Of a DNA stretch of 50,651 nucleotides, positions 33,594 through 42,910 are shown in pieces. The notes below the pieces were generated by a model. The model did no database searches. It was not told the DNA's origin and saw only the letters and a program-made list of their open reading frames with translations. Source of the DNA: Lachnospiraceae bacterium (GTDB lineage: Bacteria; Bacillota; Clostridia; Lachnospirales; Lachnospiraceae). Numbering within the stretch: position 1 is the stretch's first letter; every line of letters begins with the position of its first letter. A program made the translations under genes and the position numbers. Location of the stretch: the NCBI GenBank assembly GCA_021203145.1, contig JAJQBS010000008.1:1-50651 (forward strand). Reading direction: 5' to 3'.

Positions 33594-34309
33594 GGGTTTA
33601 CAGCATCACGGACATTGGCAGGAGACGTTCCTCTAACCAGGATTTTATTTACGCCTCCGAACAGCCGGTCGGCAATCTGCCGAATCTGATGATTGTCACG
33701 GACGGCATGGGAGGACACAATGCGGGCGATCTGGCTTCGCGCTATACGGTGGAGTCGATCATCGAGTTTCTGGAGAAGGCAAAGGGCGACCGCCCGATCG
33801 CGCTTCTCTCTGAGGCGATTCATTACGCCAATGACTGTGTGATCGAGAAAGCGGCGACAGATAAGGCGCTCGAGGGCATGGGGACGACGGTTGTCGCGGC
33901 GGCGGTCAAGGACGGCTGCCTGTATGTCGCCAATGTTGGCGACAGCAGACTCTACCTGATTGACCAGGAAATTTCGCAGATTACCCGGGACCATTCTCTG
34001 GTGGAGGAGATGGTTCGGATGGGGGAAATCCAGCGGAAGGACGCGCGCACACATCCGGATAAAAATGTGATCACCCGGGCGATCGGCGTAAAGGCGCCGG
34101 TGCGGGTTGATTTTTTTGACGTGAAGCTTGAAGAGGGGGACCGCATCCTGCTGTGCTCGGACGGACTTACCAATATGGTGGAGGACACCGAGATTCTGGA
34201 GATTGTCAGGAAGTATCATTCGCCGAAGGAAGCGGCGTGTCATCTGGTGAATGAGGCAAATAAGAATGGCGGAAAGGACAATATTTCGGTCGTTCTTGCC
34301 GAGGTCTGA
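33590..34309 (+). CDS. prpC: PP2C-type Ser/Thr protein phosphatase PrpC/Stp
   Basis: The 239-residue phosphatase reverses phosphorylation by the PrkC kinase encoded next. PP2C motifs in order: RRSSNQDF, VTDGMGGHNAGDLAS, GMGTTVVAA, VGDSRLYLI, and DNISVVLA at the end, supplying the metal-binding Asp residues. It overlaps rlmN by 4 nt and is 15 bp from prkC, so the pair is co-expressed. Confidence 0.94.
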   Translation: MRVYSITDIGRRRSSNQDFIYASEQPVGNLPNLMIVTDGMGGHNAGDLASRYTVESIIEFLEKAKGDRPIALLSEAIHYANDCVIEKAATDKALEGMGTTVVAAAVKDGCLYVANVGDSRLYLIDQEISQITRDHSLVEEMVRMGEIQRKDARTHPDKNVITRAIGVKAPVRVDFFDVKLEEGDRILLCSDGLTNMVEDTEILEIVRKYHSPKEAACHLVNEANKNGGKDNISVVLAEV

Positions 34310-34324
34310 TATGGAGAAATATTT

Positions 34325-36679
34325 ATGTTAAACCAGGGTATGTTTATTCAAAACAGATATGAAGTCATCTCCAGAATCGGCTCCGGCGGGATGGCGGACG
34401 TCTACAAAGCCAAGGATCATAAGCTGAATCGTTTTGTGGCAGTCAAGGTGCTGAAAAAAGAGTTCCGGGAGGATAAGGTATTTATTTCCAAATTCCGGGT
34501 CGAAGCCCAGTCCGCCGCAGGCCTGGCCCATGGCAATATTGTCAACATCTACGACGTGGGCGAGGAGGCCGGGATTAATTACATCGTGATGGAGCTGGTC
34601 GAGGGGATTACGCTCAAGGAATACATCGCTGATAAGGGCCGTCTTTCTGCCCGGGAGGCGACCAGCATTACGCTGCAGATTTCCGCAGGCCTGGAGGCGG
34701 CGCACAACAATGGGATCATCCACCGGGATGTAAAGCCGCAGAACATTATGATTTCCACCGATGGAAAGGTCAAGGTGGCAGATTTTGGCATCGCGCGGGC
34801 TGCCTCTGCGAATACAATGACATCCGGCGTGATGGGTTCCGTGCATTACAGCTCTCCGGAACAGGCCCGGGGCGGGTACAGCGATGAGAAGAGCGACATT
34901 TATTCGCTCGGAATCACCATGTACGAGATGCTGACCGGCCATGTCCCATTTGACGGGGACACGGCGGTAGCGGTCGCCCTCCGGCATCTGCAGGATGAGA
35001 TGCATGGCCCCAGGGAGGAGTTCCCGGAGATTCCTTACAGTACCAACCAGATTGTACTGAAATGTACGCAGAAAAGCCCGGATCGCCGCTATCCGAATAT
35101 GACAGAGCTGATCCGCGACCTGAGAGAATCTCTTGTAAATCCGGAAGGAGATTTTGTGACCTGGCCGACGGAGGATCGCACATCTAAGACGATCGTGATA
35201 TCTAAGGAGGAGGTAGCGCAGCTCAAAACGGAGCAGACCCGCCAGGAGCAGCATCTTCCGGCATATGATGAATCAATGGATGTGGGCGCTGCGGCGAATA
35301 TGCACGAAAGGGAGACTGAATCCGTGCAGAATCGTGCCTGGCAGCCTGGCAGCTACTACCAGAAAAGCCAGTATCAGGATGTGCCTCAGGGAGGGCAGGG
35401 CTCCTCTTATGAGGAAGAATGCTGGGGACTCGATGACCCATTGGACCAGGATTATTACGGTGGATATGATGATCCGGAGGCTTATCCGGCGGATACCGGG
35501 GAGGAAGAGGATAGCTATCATCTGGAGGAGGGCTATGAGCCGTCCGCCAGAAAAAAGAAAAAAGACGATGATACGGACAGTGACCTGAATCCGAAGCTGG
35601 AAAAAGCGGTAACGTTAGGCGGCATCATCATAGCGGTCATAGTCGGGTGCGTTTTTCTGGCATTGCTGGCAAACGCGCTTGGTGTAATGAGATTTTCGGG
35701 AAGTAACAAATCAGATTCCGATGGAGACGGCATTACGGTGGAGACCGCCATGGAAACGGAGGCGCCCACAGAGGCGCCGGTCGAGACAGAAAGCGAGAGC
35801 GAGACGGAGGAGGCAGAGGAATTCGCACTGGACAATCTCAGCAATATGGAGCTTTCACAGGCACAGGCGCTGCTGATCTCGCGCGGACTTCAGTACAGTG
35901 TTGACCAGACGCAGTACAGCGATACGGTGGCGAGTGGTTATGTTATCTCGACAGATCCGGAATACGGCGAGATGGTGAGTGCCCAGGATGTGATTACGCT
36001 CTACGTAAGCCAGGGACCCGAAGAGACAGAGGAGGACGAGGAGGTAGAATACAAGACCTTGTGGAGCGTGACCGGCTATACTGTGGAGCGTGCTGAGGAA
36101 GCACTGGAGATGCTCGGCCTTACGGCTGCTTATGCATATGAATCCAGCGACACCATCAGCGAGGGCCTTGTCACGCGTACCAGTGCGGATGATACGGACG
36201 GACTGGTACCGAAGGGAAGTACGGTCACGATCTACATCAGTACCGGGCCTTCCACATCTTCCGATACGACAGATGACGATAATATTACAATTATAGATGA
36301 CAGCACGTCGACTTCGGATGCAGCATCCTCCGACACATCCACCTCGGAGACGGACGCCTCCGATACCACGACTTCGGATTCGGCATCATCCTCGTCGACG
36401 GATGAGGACGAGCTTACCATAAGCGGCACCTGGCAATGCAACGCTTCTCTGAAAGCCCCGTCCGGCTATACGGGGCAGCCTGTGAGGATCACACTGTATC
36501 AGTGCAGCACGGAGAGAACCATTTTTGAGGGAACGACGACCTTCCCTTATCTGTTGCAGGTCGCCGGCGTGGATGGCGAGACGACAGGCATTGCGTATGT
36601 CTATCTGCTTGATGAGGATACAGGCGAGGTGACCAGCAAGATCGAATACAGCGGGATCACGTTCAGCGAGGTGTCGTAG
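34325..36679 (+). CDS. prkC: PASTA-domain Ser/Thr protein kinase PrkC/Stk
   Basis: The 784-residue membrane kinase senses muropeptides or lipid II and controls wall growth and, in relatives, germination. Kinase domain about 12-270: GSGGMADVYKA, catalytic HRDVKPQNI, DFG, APE-like SPEQA. An acidic juxtamembrane region, one membrane segment (about 430-452), and two PASTA repeats (about 500-566 and 576-642) follow, then a Ser/Thr/Asp-rich linker and a distinct final beta-rich domain (about 706-784, SGTWQCNASLKAPSGYTGQP) not usual in the textbook protein. GGAGAAA precedes ATG 34325. Confidence 0.94.
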   Translation: MLNQGMFIQNRYEVISRIGSGGMADVYKAKDHKLNRFVAVKVLKKEFREDKVFISKFRVEAQSAAGLAHGNIVNIYDVGEEAGINYIVMELVEGITLKEYIADKGRLSAREATSITLQISAGLEAAHNNGIIHRDVKPQNIMISTDGKVKVADFGIARAASANTMTSGVMGSVHYSSPEQARGGYSDEKSDIYSLGITMYEMLTGHVPFDGDTAVAVALRHLQDEMHGPREEFPEIPYSTNQIVLKCTQKSPDRRYPNMTELIRDLRESLVNPEGDFVTWPTEDRTSKTIVISKEEVAQLKTEQTRQEQHLPAYDESMDVGAAANMHERETESVQNRAWQPGSYYQKSQYQDVPQGGQGSSYEEECWGLDDPLDQDYYGGYDDPEAYPADTGEEEDSYHLEEGYEPSARKKKKDDDTDSDLNPKLEKAVTLGGIIIAVIVGCVFLALLANALGVMRFSGSNKSDSDGDGITVETAMETEAPTEAPVETESESETEEAEEFALDNLSNMELSQAQALLISRGLQYSVDQTQYSDTVASGYVISTDPEYGEMVSAQDVITLYVSQGPEETEEDEEVEYKTLWSVTGYTVERAEEALEMLGLTAAYAYESSDTISEGLVTRTSADDTDGLVPKGSTVTIYISTGPSTSSDTTDDDNITIIDDSTSTSDAASSDTSTSETDASDTTTSDSASSSSTDEDELTISGTWQCNASLKAPSGYTGQPVRITLYQCSTERTIFEGTTTFPYLLQVAGVDGETTGIAYVYLLDEDTGEVTSKIEYSGITFSEVS

Positions 36680-36716
36680 ATTTAGTGGACATCCGGGCAC
36701 TACTCAGGGTGAATGA

Positions 36717-37637
36717 ATGCGTGGAAAGATTATCCGGGGCGTTGGCGGCTTTTATTATGTGCATGCCGCTGACGGTGAAATTTATGAATGCAGGGCGAAG
36801 GGAATTTTCCGAAAGGAAAAAATAAAGCCACTGGTTGGTGACGATGTGGAAATCTCCATACTGGACACATCTGATAAGACGGGAAATGTCGACCGGCTGC
36901 TTCCGCGGCGGAATATGCTGGTCCGTCCGGCTGCGGCGAACGTGGATCAGGCCATGGTAGTGTTTGCGGTTACGCATCCGCAGCCGAATCTGAACCTGTT
37001 GGATCGTTTTCTGATTCTGATGAGCCGCCAGGATATCCCGGTGATCATCTGTTTCAACAAGACGGATCTGGCCGATGCAAAGCAGATGAATACGCTGGAG
37101 GCGATCTACCGGGGCTGCGGCTGCGAGGTGTGCTTCGTGAGTGTGGAGCGCGCCGAGGGACTTGACAGAGTGCGCTCTCTGCTGGAGGCAAAAACGACAG
37201 TACTCGCGGGCCCTTCCGGTGTGGGAAAATCCTCGCTGACGAACCGCTTTCTGTCCGGACATCACATGGAGGTCGGGGAGATCAGCAAAAAGATCGACCG
37301 GGGAAAGCATACGACCCGACATACGGAGCTGCTTGTACTGGATCCGCCCGGTTCGGGTGAGGCTGCTGCCCCGAGCTACCTTCTGGATACGCCCGGATTC
37401 AGTTCCCTGTACCTGCAGGAGATGGAATATGAAGATTTGAAGGATTACTTTCACGAATTTGCGCCCTATGAGCCTTACTGCCGGTTTCAGGGCTGCATGC
37501 ATTTAAAGGAGCCGGACTGTGCGGTAAAGGAGGCTGTAGCGAAGGGAGAAATTCACAGTGAGAGATACCAGAGCTATGCACTTCTGGCGGAAGAGTTAAA
37601 GGGCAGGAGAAAAAATTATGCGGCGGGCCACACCTGA
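36717..37637 (+). CDS. rsgA: Ribosome small subunit-dependent GTPase RsgA
   Basis: The 306-residue circularly permuted GTPase helps mature the 30S subunit. Order of motifs shows the permutation: N-terminal OB fold (GGFYYVHAADGEIYECRAKG), G4 FNKTDL, then G1 GPSGVGKSSLTNRF, G3 DTPGFSSL. A C-terminal zinc site follows (CRFQGCMHLKEPDC). AGGGTGA stands 4 nt before ATG 36717. The position after prkC is conserved in Firmicutes. Confidence 0.94.
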   Translation: MRGKIIRGVGGFYYVHAADGEIYECRAKGIFRKEKIKPLVGDDVEISILDTSDKTGNVDRLLPRRNMLVRPAAANVDQAMVVFAVTHPQPNLNLLDRFLILMSRQDIPVIICFNKTDLADAKQMNTLEAIYRGCGCEVCFVSVERAEGLDRVRSLLEAKTTVLAGPSGVGKSSLTNRFLSGHHMEVGEISKKIDRGKHTTRHTELLVLDPPGSGEAAAPSYLLDTPGFSSLYLQEMEYEDLKDYFHEFAPYEPYCRFQGCMHLKEPDCAVKEAVAKGEIHSERYQSYALLAEELKGRRKNYAAGHT

Positions 37638-37714
37638 CCAGACGGACGCTTTTTCTGTCCGGGTGTGACAGAGATCGGAACGCTATCAGACTACAAAGGA
37701 AGGGGAGATTGGAA

Positions 37715-38392
37715 ATGAACCGGAAGAATATTTTGGCGCCTTCCATATTGGCGGCGGATTTTAAGACATTAGGCAGCGAGGTAGAGACGGTGACGAAGGC
37801 GGGCGCCGGATATCTTCATATAGACGTGATGGACGGCGTGTTTGTGCCAAGTATTTCCTTTGGAATGCCGGTCATCTCCTCCATCCGTTCCGTGACGGAC
37901 TGCGTTTTTGACGTACATCTGATGATCGTGGAGCCGGAGAAATACATCCGGGATTTTGCCGGCTGTGGGGCGGATAGCATTACGGTCCACGCGGAGAGTG
38001 CCCGTCATCTGCAGAGAGCCATCCATGAAATAAAGGAGATGGGGCTGCGTGCCGGAGTTGCGCTGAATCCGGCTACACCTCTTTGCGCACTGGACTACGT
38101 GCTCCCCTATCTTGATATGGTACTGATTATGACAGTCAATCCGGGGTATGGCGGACAGGCCTACATCCCGGAGATGACAGGCAAAATCCGCGCACTTCGC
38201 CGGAAGGCTCTTGATATGGGTACAGATCTTGACATCGAGGTGGACGGCGGCATCAATGACAGCACCCTGGAGGAGGTCCTTGCTGCCGGCGCAAATGTCT
38301 GCGTGGCAGGCTCCGCTGTGTTCGGGGGAGACCGGAGCGCAAATGTAAAGAAAATGTTGAACGTAATGTCACGTTATACGACTTATAAGTGA
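37715..38392 (+). CDS. rpe: Ribulose-phosphate 3-epimerase
   Basis: The 225-residue TIM-barrel enzyme interconverts ribulose-5-P and xylulose-5-P. Seen: LAPSILAADF, HIDVMDGVFVPSISFG (metal His and Asp), DVHLMI, MTVNPGYGGQAYIP, DIEVDGGIN and GSAVFG. ATG 37715 is preferred to the TTG at 37709 because AAGGAAGGGGAG ends 7 nt before it but only 1 nt before the TTG. In many Firmicutes thiN follows; here ychF does. Confidence 0.95.
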   Translation: MNRKNILAPSILAADFKTLGSEVETVTKAGAGYLHIDVMDGVFVPSISFGMPVISSIRSVTDCVFDVHLMIVEPEKYIRDFAGCGADSITVHAESARHLQRAIHEIKEMGLRAGVALNPATPLCALDYVLPYLDMVLIMTVNPGYGGQAYIPEMTGKIRALRRKALDMGTDLDIEVDGGINDSTLEEVLAAGANVCVAGSAVFGGDRSANVKKMLNVMSRYTTYK

Positions 38393-38439
38393 GTTTGTCC
38401 TTCGGGGACGCTTTCACAGGAAGGACGAGGTATCTTAAA

Positions 38440-39537
38440 ATGAAGCTGGGAATCATCGGACTGCCGAACGTCGGCAAAAGCACATTATTTAACTCTCTTA
38501 CAAAGGCGGGAGCGGAGGCTGCCAACTATCCATTCTGTACGATTGACCCGAATGTGGGCGTGGTGGCTGTCCCGGACGAGCGGCTCGGGCTGCTTTCGGC
38601 TCTTTATCATTCCGCAAAGGTGACGCCGGCCGTGATAGAGTTTGTCGATATCGCCGGGCTCGTCAAGGGGGCGTCGAAGGGCGAAGGGCTGGGCAACCAG
38701 TTCCTGGCGAATATCCGCGAGGTGGACGCGATTGTCCATGTGGTACGTTGCTTTGAAGATCCGAATGTCATCCATGTAGACGGAACGGTCGATCCGGTTC
38801 GCGATATTGAGACGATCAATCTGGAGCTGATCTTTTCTGACCTGGAGATTCTGGAACGCCGTATTGCGAAGATGGGACGCGCGGCAAATAATAACAAGGC
38901 TGCGGCGAAGGAGCTCGCGTTTATGAAAGCGCTCCAGGCTCATCTGGAGGACGGGAATCTCGCCATCACATATCAGACGGAGGATGAGGACGAGCTTGCG
39001 TGGTTTGCCGGGTACAATCTGCTCACGGCGAAACCGGTCATTTTCGCGGCGAACGTGGCGGAGGACGATCTCGCCGACGAGGCTGCTTCCAATCCTTACG
39101 TCCAGAAGGTGTGTGCTTATGCGGAGCAGACCGGCAGTGAGGTTTTTGTGATCTGTGCGAAGATTGAAGAGGAGATTGCGGAGCTGGAGGAGGATGAAAA
39201 GCAAATGTTTCTTGAGGATCTGGGATTGAAAGAGTCCGGTCTGGAGAAACTGATAAAGGCGAGCTACAGCCTGCTCGGGCTTCTGAGCTTTCTGACCGCC
39301 GGTGAGACGGAGACACGGGCCTGGACGATCAGGAAAGGAACAAAGGCGCCGCAGGCGGCCGGTAAGATCCATTCGGACTTTGAACGCGGTTTCATCCGCG
39401 CTGAGGTCGTAAACTACCGGGACCTTCTGGAGTGCGGCTCCCTTTCGGCAGCCAGGGAAAAGGGGCTGGTAGGACTCGAAGGAAAGGATTATGTCGTGAA
39501 GGACGGCGATGTGATCCTCTTCCGGTTTGCTGTGTGA
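38440..39537 (+). CDS. ychF: Redox-regulated ATPase YchF (OLA1 family)
   Basis: The 365-residue Obg-related P-loop protein binds the ribosome and prefers ATP. It starts [20 protein letters not shown] (G1), has [13 protein letters not shown]3 [17 protein letters not shown], an altered G4 (FAANVAEDD) as in the YchF family, a coiled-coil insertion and a C-terminal TGS domain ([23 protein letters not shown]). GACGAGG (38424-38430) precedes ATG 38440, and the family begins here. Confidence 0.95.
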   Translation: MKLGIIGLPNVGKSTLFNSLTKAGAEAANYPFCTIDPNVGVVAVPDERLGLLSALYHSAKVTPAVIEFVDIAGLVKGASKGEGLGNQFLANIREVDAIVHVVRCFEDPNVIHVDGTVDPVRDIETINLELIFSDLEILERRIAKMGRAANNNKAAAKELAFMKALQAHLEDGNLAITYQTEDEDELAWFAGYNLLTAKPVIFAANVAEDDLADEAASNPYVQKVCAYAEQTGSEVFVICAKIEEEIAELEEDEKQMFLEDLGLKESGLEKLIKASYSLLGLLSFLTAGETETRAWTIRKGTKAPQAAGKIHSDFERGFIRAEVVNYRDLLECGSLSAAREKGLVGLEGKDYVVKDGDVILFRFAV

Positions 39538-39571
39538 GCCACGCCATGCGATGATAACGAGGTGACAGACT

Positions 39572-40465
39572 ATGGAAGGCACAATCCGTTTCCCGAACCT
39601 GGGAATCACGCTGAACAATGTGATCAAGAGCTTTCAGGTGGGCGGCCTTACGATCGCCTGCTACGGGGTGGTTCTGGCCGTCGCGATGATGACGGGTCTG
39701 TGGCTGGTGATGAAAGTGGCAAAGACGACAGGGCAGAAGGAGGAAGACTATTTCGACCTGGGAATTATCGCAATTATTGTGGCTCTCGTCTGCGCAAGGA
39801 TTTATTATGTTGTGTTTTCCTGGGATTATTACAGCACCCATATCGCCGAGATTTTTAACCTCCGGAAGGGAGGACTTGCAATCTATGGCGGGGTGGCGGG
39901 CGGAGTCCTTGCCGTACTGATCTTTTGCCATAAACGGAAGATCAATGCTCGTCTGGCGCTGGATACCATGTCGGTCGGCCTGGTGTGGGGACAGGCGCTG
40001 GGAAGATGGGGGAATTTTTTTAACAGGGAGGCATTCGGGGATTACACGGATAACCTGCTTGCGATGCAGCTTCCCGTCAGCGATGTGCGCGCCTCAGAGA
40101 TTACGGACGCGATGTGGGCGCATCTGGAGACCATTGACGGTGTTGAATATGTCCAGGTTCACCCCACCTTTCTTTACGAATCACTCTGGAATCTGGGAGT
40201 GCTTGCGGTGCTTCTTTTTCTCACATTTCGGAGAAAAATGGAGCCGGGGGAGATTTTTCTGGCCTATCTGCTGCTGTATGGCACAGGACGCTTCTGGATA
40301 GAAGGCCTGCGCACGGATCAGCTCATTTTATTCGGAACCGGGCTGCCGGTATCGCAGGTATTGTCCGCCATCCTCGCAGTGGCCTCGCTGGCGCTGCTTA
40401 TCATTGGGAAAGTGCGAAGAACAAAGGAAGATGACAAAAAAAGAACAATTAATAAAACAGATTGA
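39572..40465 (+). CDS. lgt: Prolipoprotein diacylglyceryl transferase
   Basis: The 297-residue membrane enzyme attaches diacylglycerol to the lipobox Cys of lipoproteins. It has about seven membrane segments; GGLAIYGG and the signature GRWGNFFNREAFG (about 145-157) are present, as is HPTFLYESLWNLG. The basic C-terminal tail (KVRRTKEDDKKRTINKTD) overlaps the next gene by 35 nt. GAGGTGACAG precedes ATG 39572. Confidence 0.94.
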   Translation: MEGTIRFPNLGITLNNVIKSFQVGGLTIACYGVVLAVAMMTGLWLVMKVAKTTGQKEEDYFDLGIIAIIVALVCARIYYVVFSWDYYSTHIAEIFNLRKGGLAIYGGVAGGVLAVLIFCHKRKINARLALDTMSVGLVWGQALGRWGNFFNREAFGDYTDNLLAMQLPVSDVRASEITDAMWAHLETIDGVEYVQVHPTFLYESLWNLGVLAVLLFLTFRRKMEPGEIFLAYLLLYGTGRFWIEGLRTDQLILFGTGLPVSQVLSAILAVASLALLIIGKVRRTKEDDKKRTINKTD

Positions 40466-40586
40466 ACAGGAGAGAAAACGGCTGAATTTCCTCATTGGCA
40501 ATGGAGAAAGGACGGAAAAAATCTATCAGCAGAGCCAGGTCGTGGACCGGCTGATTGAACAGTATATCGAGCTTGCCGCCGGGTAA
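40431..40586 (+). CDS. Spo0E-like aspartyl-phosphate phosphatase
   Basis: The 51-residue helical hairpin protein begins MTKKEQLIKQIEQERKRLNF and carries the Spo0E signature SQVVDRLIEQYI (about 35-46). Family members remove phosphate from the response regulator Spo0A and so delay sporulation. AAAGGA sits only 2 nt before ATG 40431, unusually close; a TTG at 40404 in the same frame has no SD. The start lies inside lgt, so expression follows lgt. It supports a spore-forming or formerly spore-forming host. Confidence 0.75.
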   Translation: MTKKEQLIKQIEQERKRLNFLIGNGERTEKIYQQSQVVDRLIEQYIELAAG

Positions 40587-40644
40587 TGGGTACCGCGCGG
40601 GTCCTCGAAACTCTGTGGAAGAAAAAACAGAATACCAGAGCAAG

Positions 40645-40679
40645 ACGGGCAGGAGGCAGTTGCACTCCGCCCGTTTTTT
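40645..40679 (+). terminator. Rho-independent terminator before the division cluster
   Basis: ACGGGC (40645-40650) / GCCCGT (40669-40674) with an inner GGAG/CTCC stem across a bulged A, followed by TTTTTT. It separates the lgt unit from mraZ. Confidence 0.85.
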
Positions 40680-40763
40680 CTTTACCTATCCGATTCTATC
40701 CACAAGATGTTGTGACTGGCAGAAAAATATTTGAGCATATGGGGGAATTTCAAAAATTAACAC

Positions 40764-40792
40764 TTGTTTTTTCATGAGATCTGGGTTATCAT
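40764..40792 (+). promoter_or_regulatory. Promoter of the mraZ division cluster
   Basis: TTGTTT (40764-40769), 17-bp spacer, TATCAT (40787-40792). MraZ boxes follow immediately. Confidence 0.6.
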
Positions 40793-40801
40793 ATGCACCA
40801 G

Positions 40802-40848
40802 GTGGTAGAAAGTGGTACTTTGTGGTGATTCTTGGGGAGATTGTGGGA
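40802..40848 (+). promoter_or_regulatory. mraZ box: MraZ operator: periodic TGG boxes
   Basis: TGG occurs at 40803, 40813, 40823 and 40833 at exact 10-bp steps, and once more at 40844. The sequence reads GTGGT-N5-GTGGT-N5-GTGGT-N5-TTGGG and then TGTGGG. MraZ binds 10-bp-spaced TGGGN-type repeats just downstream of its own promoter and represses the cluster. Confidence 0.75.
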
Positions 40849-40886
40849 GATCATTCCGCGAATCGGCACAGCGAAGAAGGTGCATC

Positions 40887-41321
40887 ATGATGTTTATGGG
40901 TCAATACAATCATACGATTGATTCCAAAGGCAGACTGATCATCCCGGCGAAATTCAGAGAGCTTTTAGACGATGAATTTATTGTGACGAAGGGATTGGAC
41001 GGATGCCTGTTTGGTTTTCCCAAAACTGAGTGGGAGATCTTCGAAGGAAAGCTGCGAAAACTGCCGCTTACACAGAAAAACGCCAGAAAATTCACACGTT
41101 TCTTTACGGGAAGCGCATCCACATGCGAGCTGGACAAGCAGGGGAGAATTCTCTTACCACAAAATTTAAGAGAATTTGCGAAGCTGGATAAGGATGTGGT
41201 GCTTTCAGGCAACGTGAATCGTATTGAAATCTGGGATAAGGCAACGTGGATTGAGTACAATGCTTACGATGATGTCGATGAGATCGCCGAGCAGATGTCA
41301 GATTTGGATTTAACCCTGTAA
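40887..41321 (+). CDS. mraZ: Transcriptional regulator MraZ
   Basis: The 144-residue DNA-binding protein has two AbrB-like swapped-hairpin domains: YNHTIDSKGRLIIPAKFREL (about 6-25) and CELDKQGRILLPQNLREFA (about 75-93), each with the conserved DxKGR/DKQGR. GAAGAAGG ends 6 nt before the first of two adjacent ATGs (40887, 40890). It forms rings that bind the repeat boxes in its own leader and tunes the division cluster. Confidence 0.94.
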   Translation: MMFMGQYNHTIDSKGRLIIPAKFRELLDDEFIVTKGLDGCLFGFPKTEWEIFEGKLRKLPLTQKNARKFTRFFTGSASTCELDKQGRILLPQNLREFAKLDKDVVLSGNVNRIEIWDKATWIEYNAYDDVDEIAEQMSDLDLTL

Positions 41322-41414
41322 CGCCGGACGTGTCATGGAGCGGAACTGTAGCGGATGGCAGGTGTTTCCTGCGGAACGTTATAAGACTGGCATAGTCCGC
41401 ATGGGGAGGATTAT

Positions 41415-42434
41415 ATGGAGTTTCATCACAAATCAGTACTTCTGTCCGAGTGCATTGAGGAACTGCGGATAAGGCCAGATGGAATTTATGTGGATGGTAC
41501 GCTTGGAGGCGGCGGTCATTCCCTGGAGATATGTAGACGGCTGACGGGCAGCGGACGGCTGATCGGGATTGATCAGGATGCGGACGCGATCTGCGCGGCT
41601 ACGAGGCGTTTGGACGAGTTTAAGGACCGCGTGACGATTATACGCAGCAATTTCTGCTATATGAAGGACGAGCTCCAGAAGCTCGGTGTGGCATCTGTAG
41701 ATGGAGTTGTTTTGGATCTGGGGGTCTCCTCTTACCAGCTTGACACGGCAGAGAGAGGATTTACCTATCGGGAGGACGCGCCTCTGGATATGAGGATGGA
41801 TACGCGTCAGACTACCACGGCAGCGGATATTGTGAACGAGTACAGCGAGATGGAGCTTTACCGCGTCATCCGCGACTATGGGGAGGAAGGGTTCGCAAAG
41901 AACATTGCCAGACATATTGTGATCGCCCGCAAAGAAAAAAAACTGGAAACGACTGGGGAGTTAATTCATGTTATAAAAGCGGCGATACCAATGAGAGCGA
42001 GAGCTGGTGGAGGACACCCGGCCAAAAGGACATTTCAGGCTATCCGCATTGAGCTGAACCGGGAACTGGAGGTTCTGGAGGAATCTCTGGAGGGCATGGT
42101 GGATCTGTTGAACGAGGGAGGGCGTATCTGCGTGATCACCTTTCACTCACTGGAAGACCGGATTGTGAAAAATAAGTTCCGGGATCTGGAAAATCCATGT
42201 ACCTGCCCGAAAGAATTTCCGGTGTGCATATGTGGAAAACAATCAAAAGGAACTGTAATTACACGCAAACCGATTCTTCCCTCACAGGAAGAGGTGGAGA
42301 TAAACAGCAGGGCAAAAAGCGCGAAGCTTCGAGTTTTTGAAAGAGGGGGCAGTTATGGTAGGAACGGGATACACAAGGAGAGCTTCTTCGAACGGTCGGC
42401 GCGGACAGACGCGGACGGGAAACAGGAGCCGTAA
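41415..42434 (+). CDS. rsmH: 16S rRNA (cytosine-1402-N4) methyltransferase RsmH
   Basis: The 339-residue SAM enzyme methylates C1402. Motifs: [80 protein letters not shown] and the Cys-rich [13 protein letters not shown]. The conserved part ends around [10 protein letters not shown]; the last 28 residues ([19 protein letters not shown]...) lie over the ftsL start in another frame and are probably a non-conserved extension. Confidence 0.95.
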   Translation: MEFHHKSVLLSECIEELRIRPDGIYVDGTLGGGGHSLEICRRLTGSGRLIGIDQDADAICAATRRLDEFKDRVTIIRSNFCYMKDELQKLGVASVDGVVLDLGVSSYQLDTAERGFTYREDAPLDMRMDTRQTTTAADIVNEYSEMELYRVIRDYGEEGFAKNIARHIVIARKEKKLETTGELIHVIKAAIPMRARAGGGHPAKRTFQAIRIELNRELEVLEESLEGMVDLLNEGGRICVITFHSLEDRIVKNKFRDLENPCTCPKEFPVCICGKQSKGTVITRKPILPSQEEVEINSRAKSAKLRVFERGGSYGRNGIHKESFFERSARTDADGKQEP

Positions 42435-42900
42435 TTCCTACACTTATGTGGATGGGACAGCGGTACGTCAGCTGGATGTTGAAGAACAGACGATCCGGCG
42501 TGAGCTTTCAAATGCAAAGCCGCAGGAACACACTCCCGAGGTCAGCCCGGCCACACAGAGAAATCGGGAACGCGCGCTCCAGATGAATCTGGCCTATGTG
42601 ATTTTTCTTACGGCGGCGGCGGTCATCACAGTCTTTGTCTGTGTAAATTTCCTGCAGCTGCGGGCGAGAAATACGATCCTTCAGGAGGAGGTGGCTTCTC
42701 TGGAGGCAGAGCTGGACTCCGCGATTCTGGAAAACGACTCGGAGTATAACCGCGTGATGAACAGCGTGGATCTGGAACATGTCAAAGAGGTGGCGATCAA
42801 CGAACTGGGGATGCAGCTGGCTACCGCGTCACAGGTTGTGACGTATTCAGTGGAAGATGGCGACTATGTGAGACAGTATTCCGAGATACCTGCGGAGTAG
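42355..42900 (+). CDS. ftsL: Cell division protein FtsL-like (septum formation initiator type)
   Basis: The 181-residue bitopic protein has a long basic, Ser/Asn-rich cytoplasmic N-terminus, one membrane segment ([20 protein letters not shown], about 81-100), an extracellular coiled coil ([20 protein letters not shown], then [15 protein letters not shown]), and a short end. That layout and its place between rsmH and the transpeptidase identify FtsL, which with DivIC activates septal wall synthesis. AGAGGGGG precedes ATG 42355. It overlaps rsmH by 80 nt. Confidence 0.82.
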   Translation: MVGTGYTRRASSNGRRGQTRTGNRSRNSYTYVDGTAVRQLDVEEQTIRRELSNAKPQEHTPEVSPATQRNRERALQMNLAYVIFLTAAAVITVFVCVNFLQLRARNTILQEEVASLEAELDSAILENDSEYNRVMNSVDLEHVKEVAINELGMQLATASQVVTYSVEDGDYVRQYSEIPAE

Positions 42901-42910
42901 GAGAATAGAT

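Noticed and set aside
38485..39627. A 380-codon minus-strand frame opposite ychF
   Set aside because: Shadow of a highly conserved gene; its translation is rich in His and Arg with no family resemblance.
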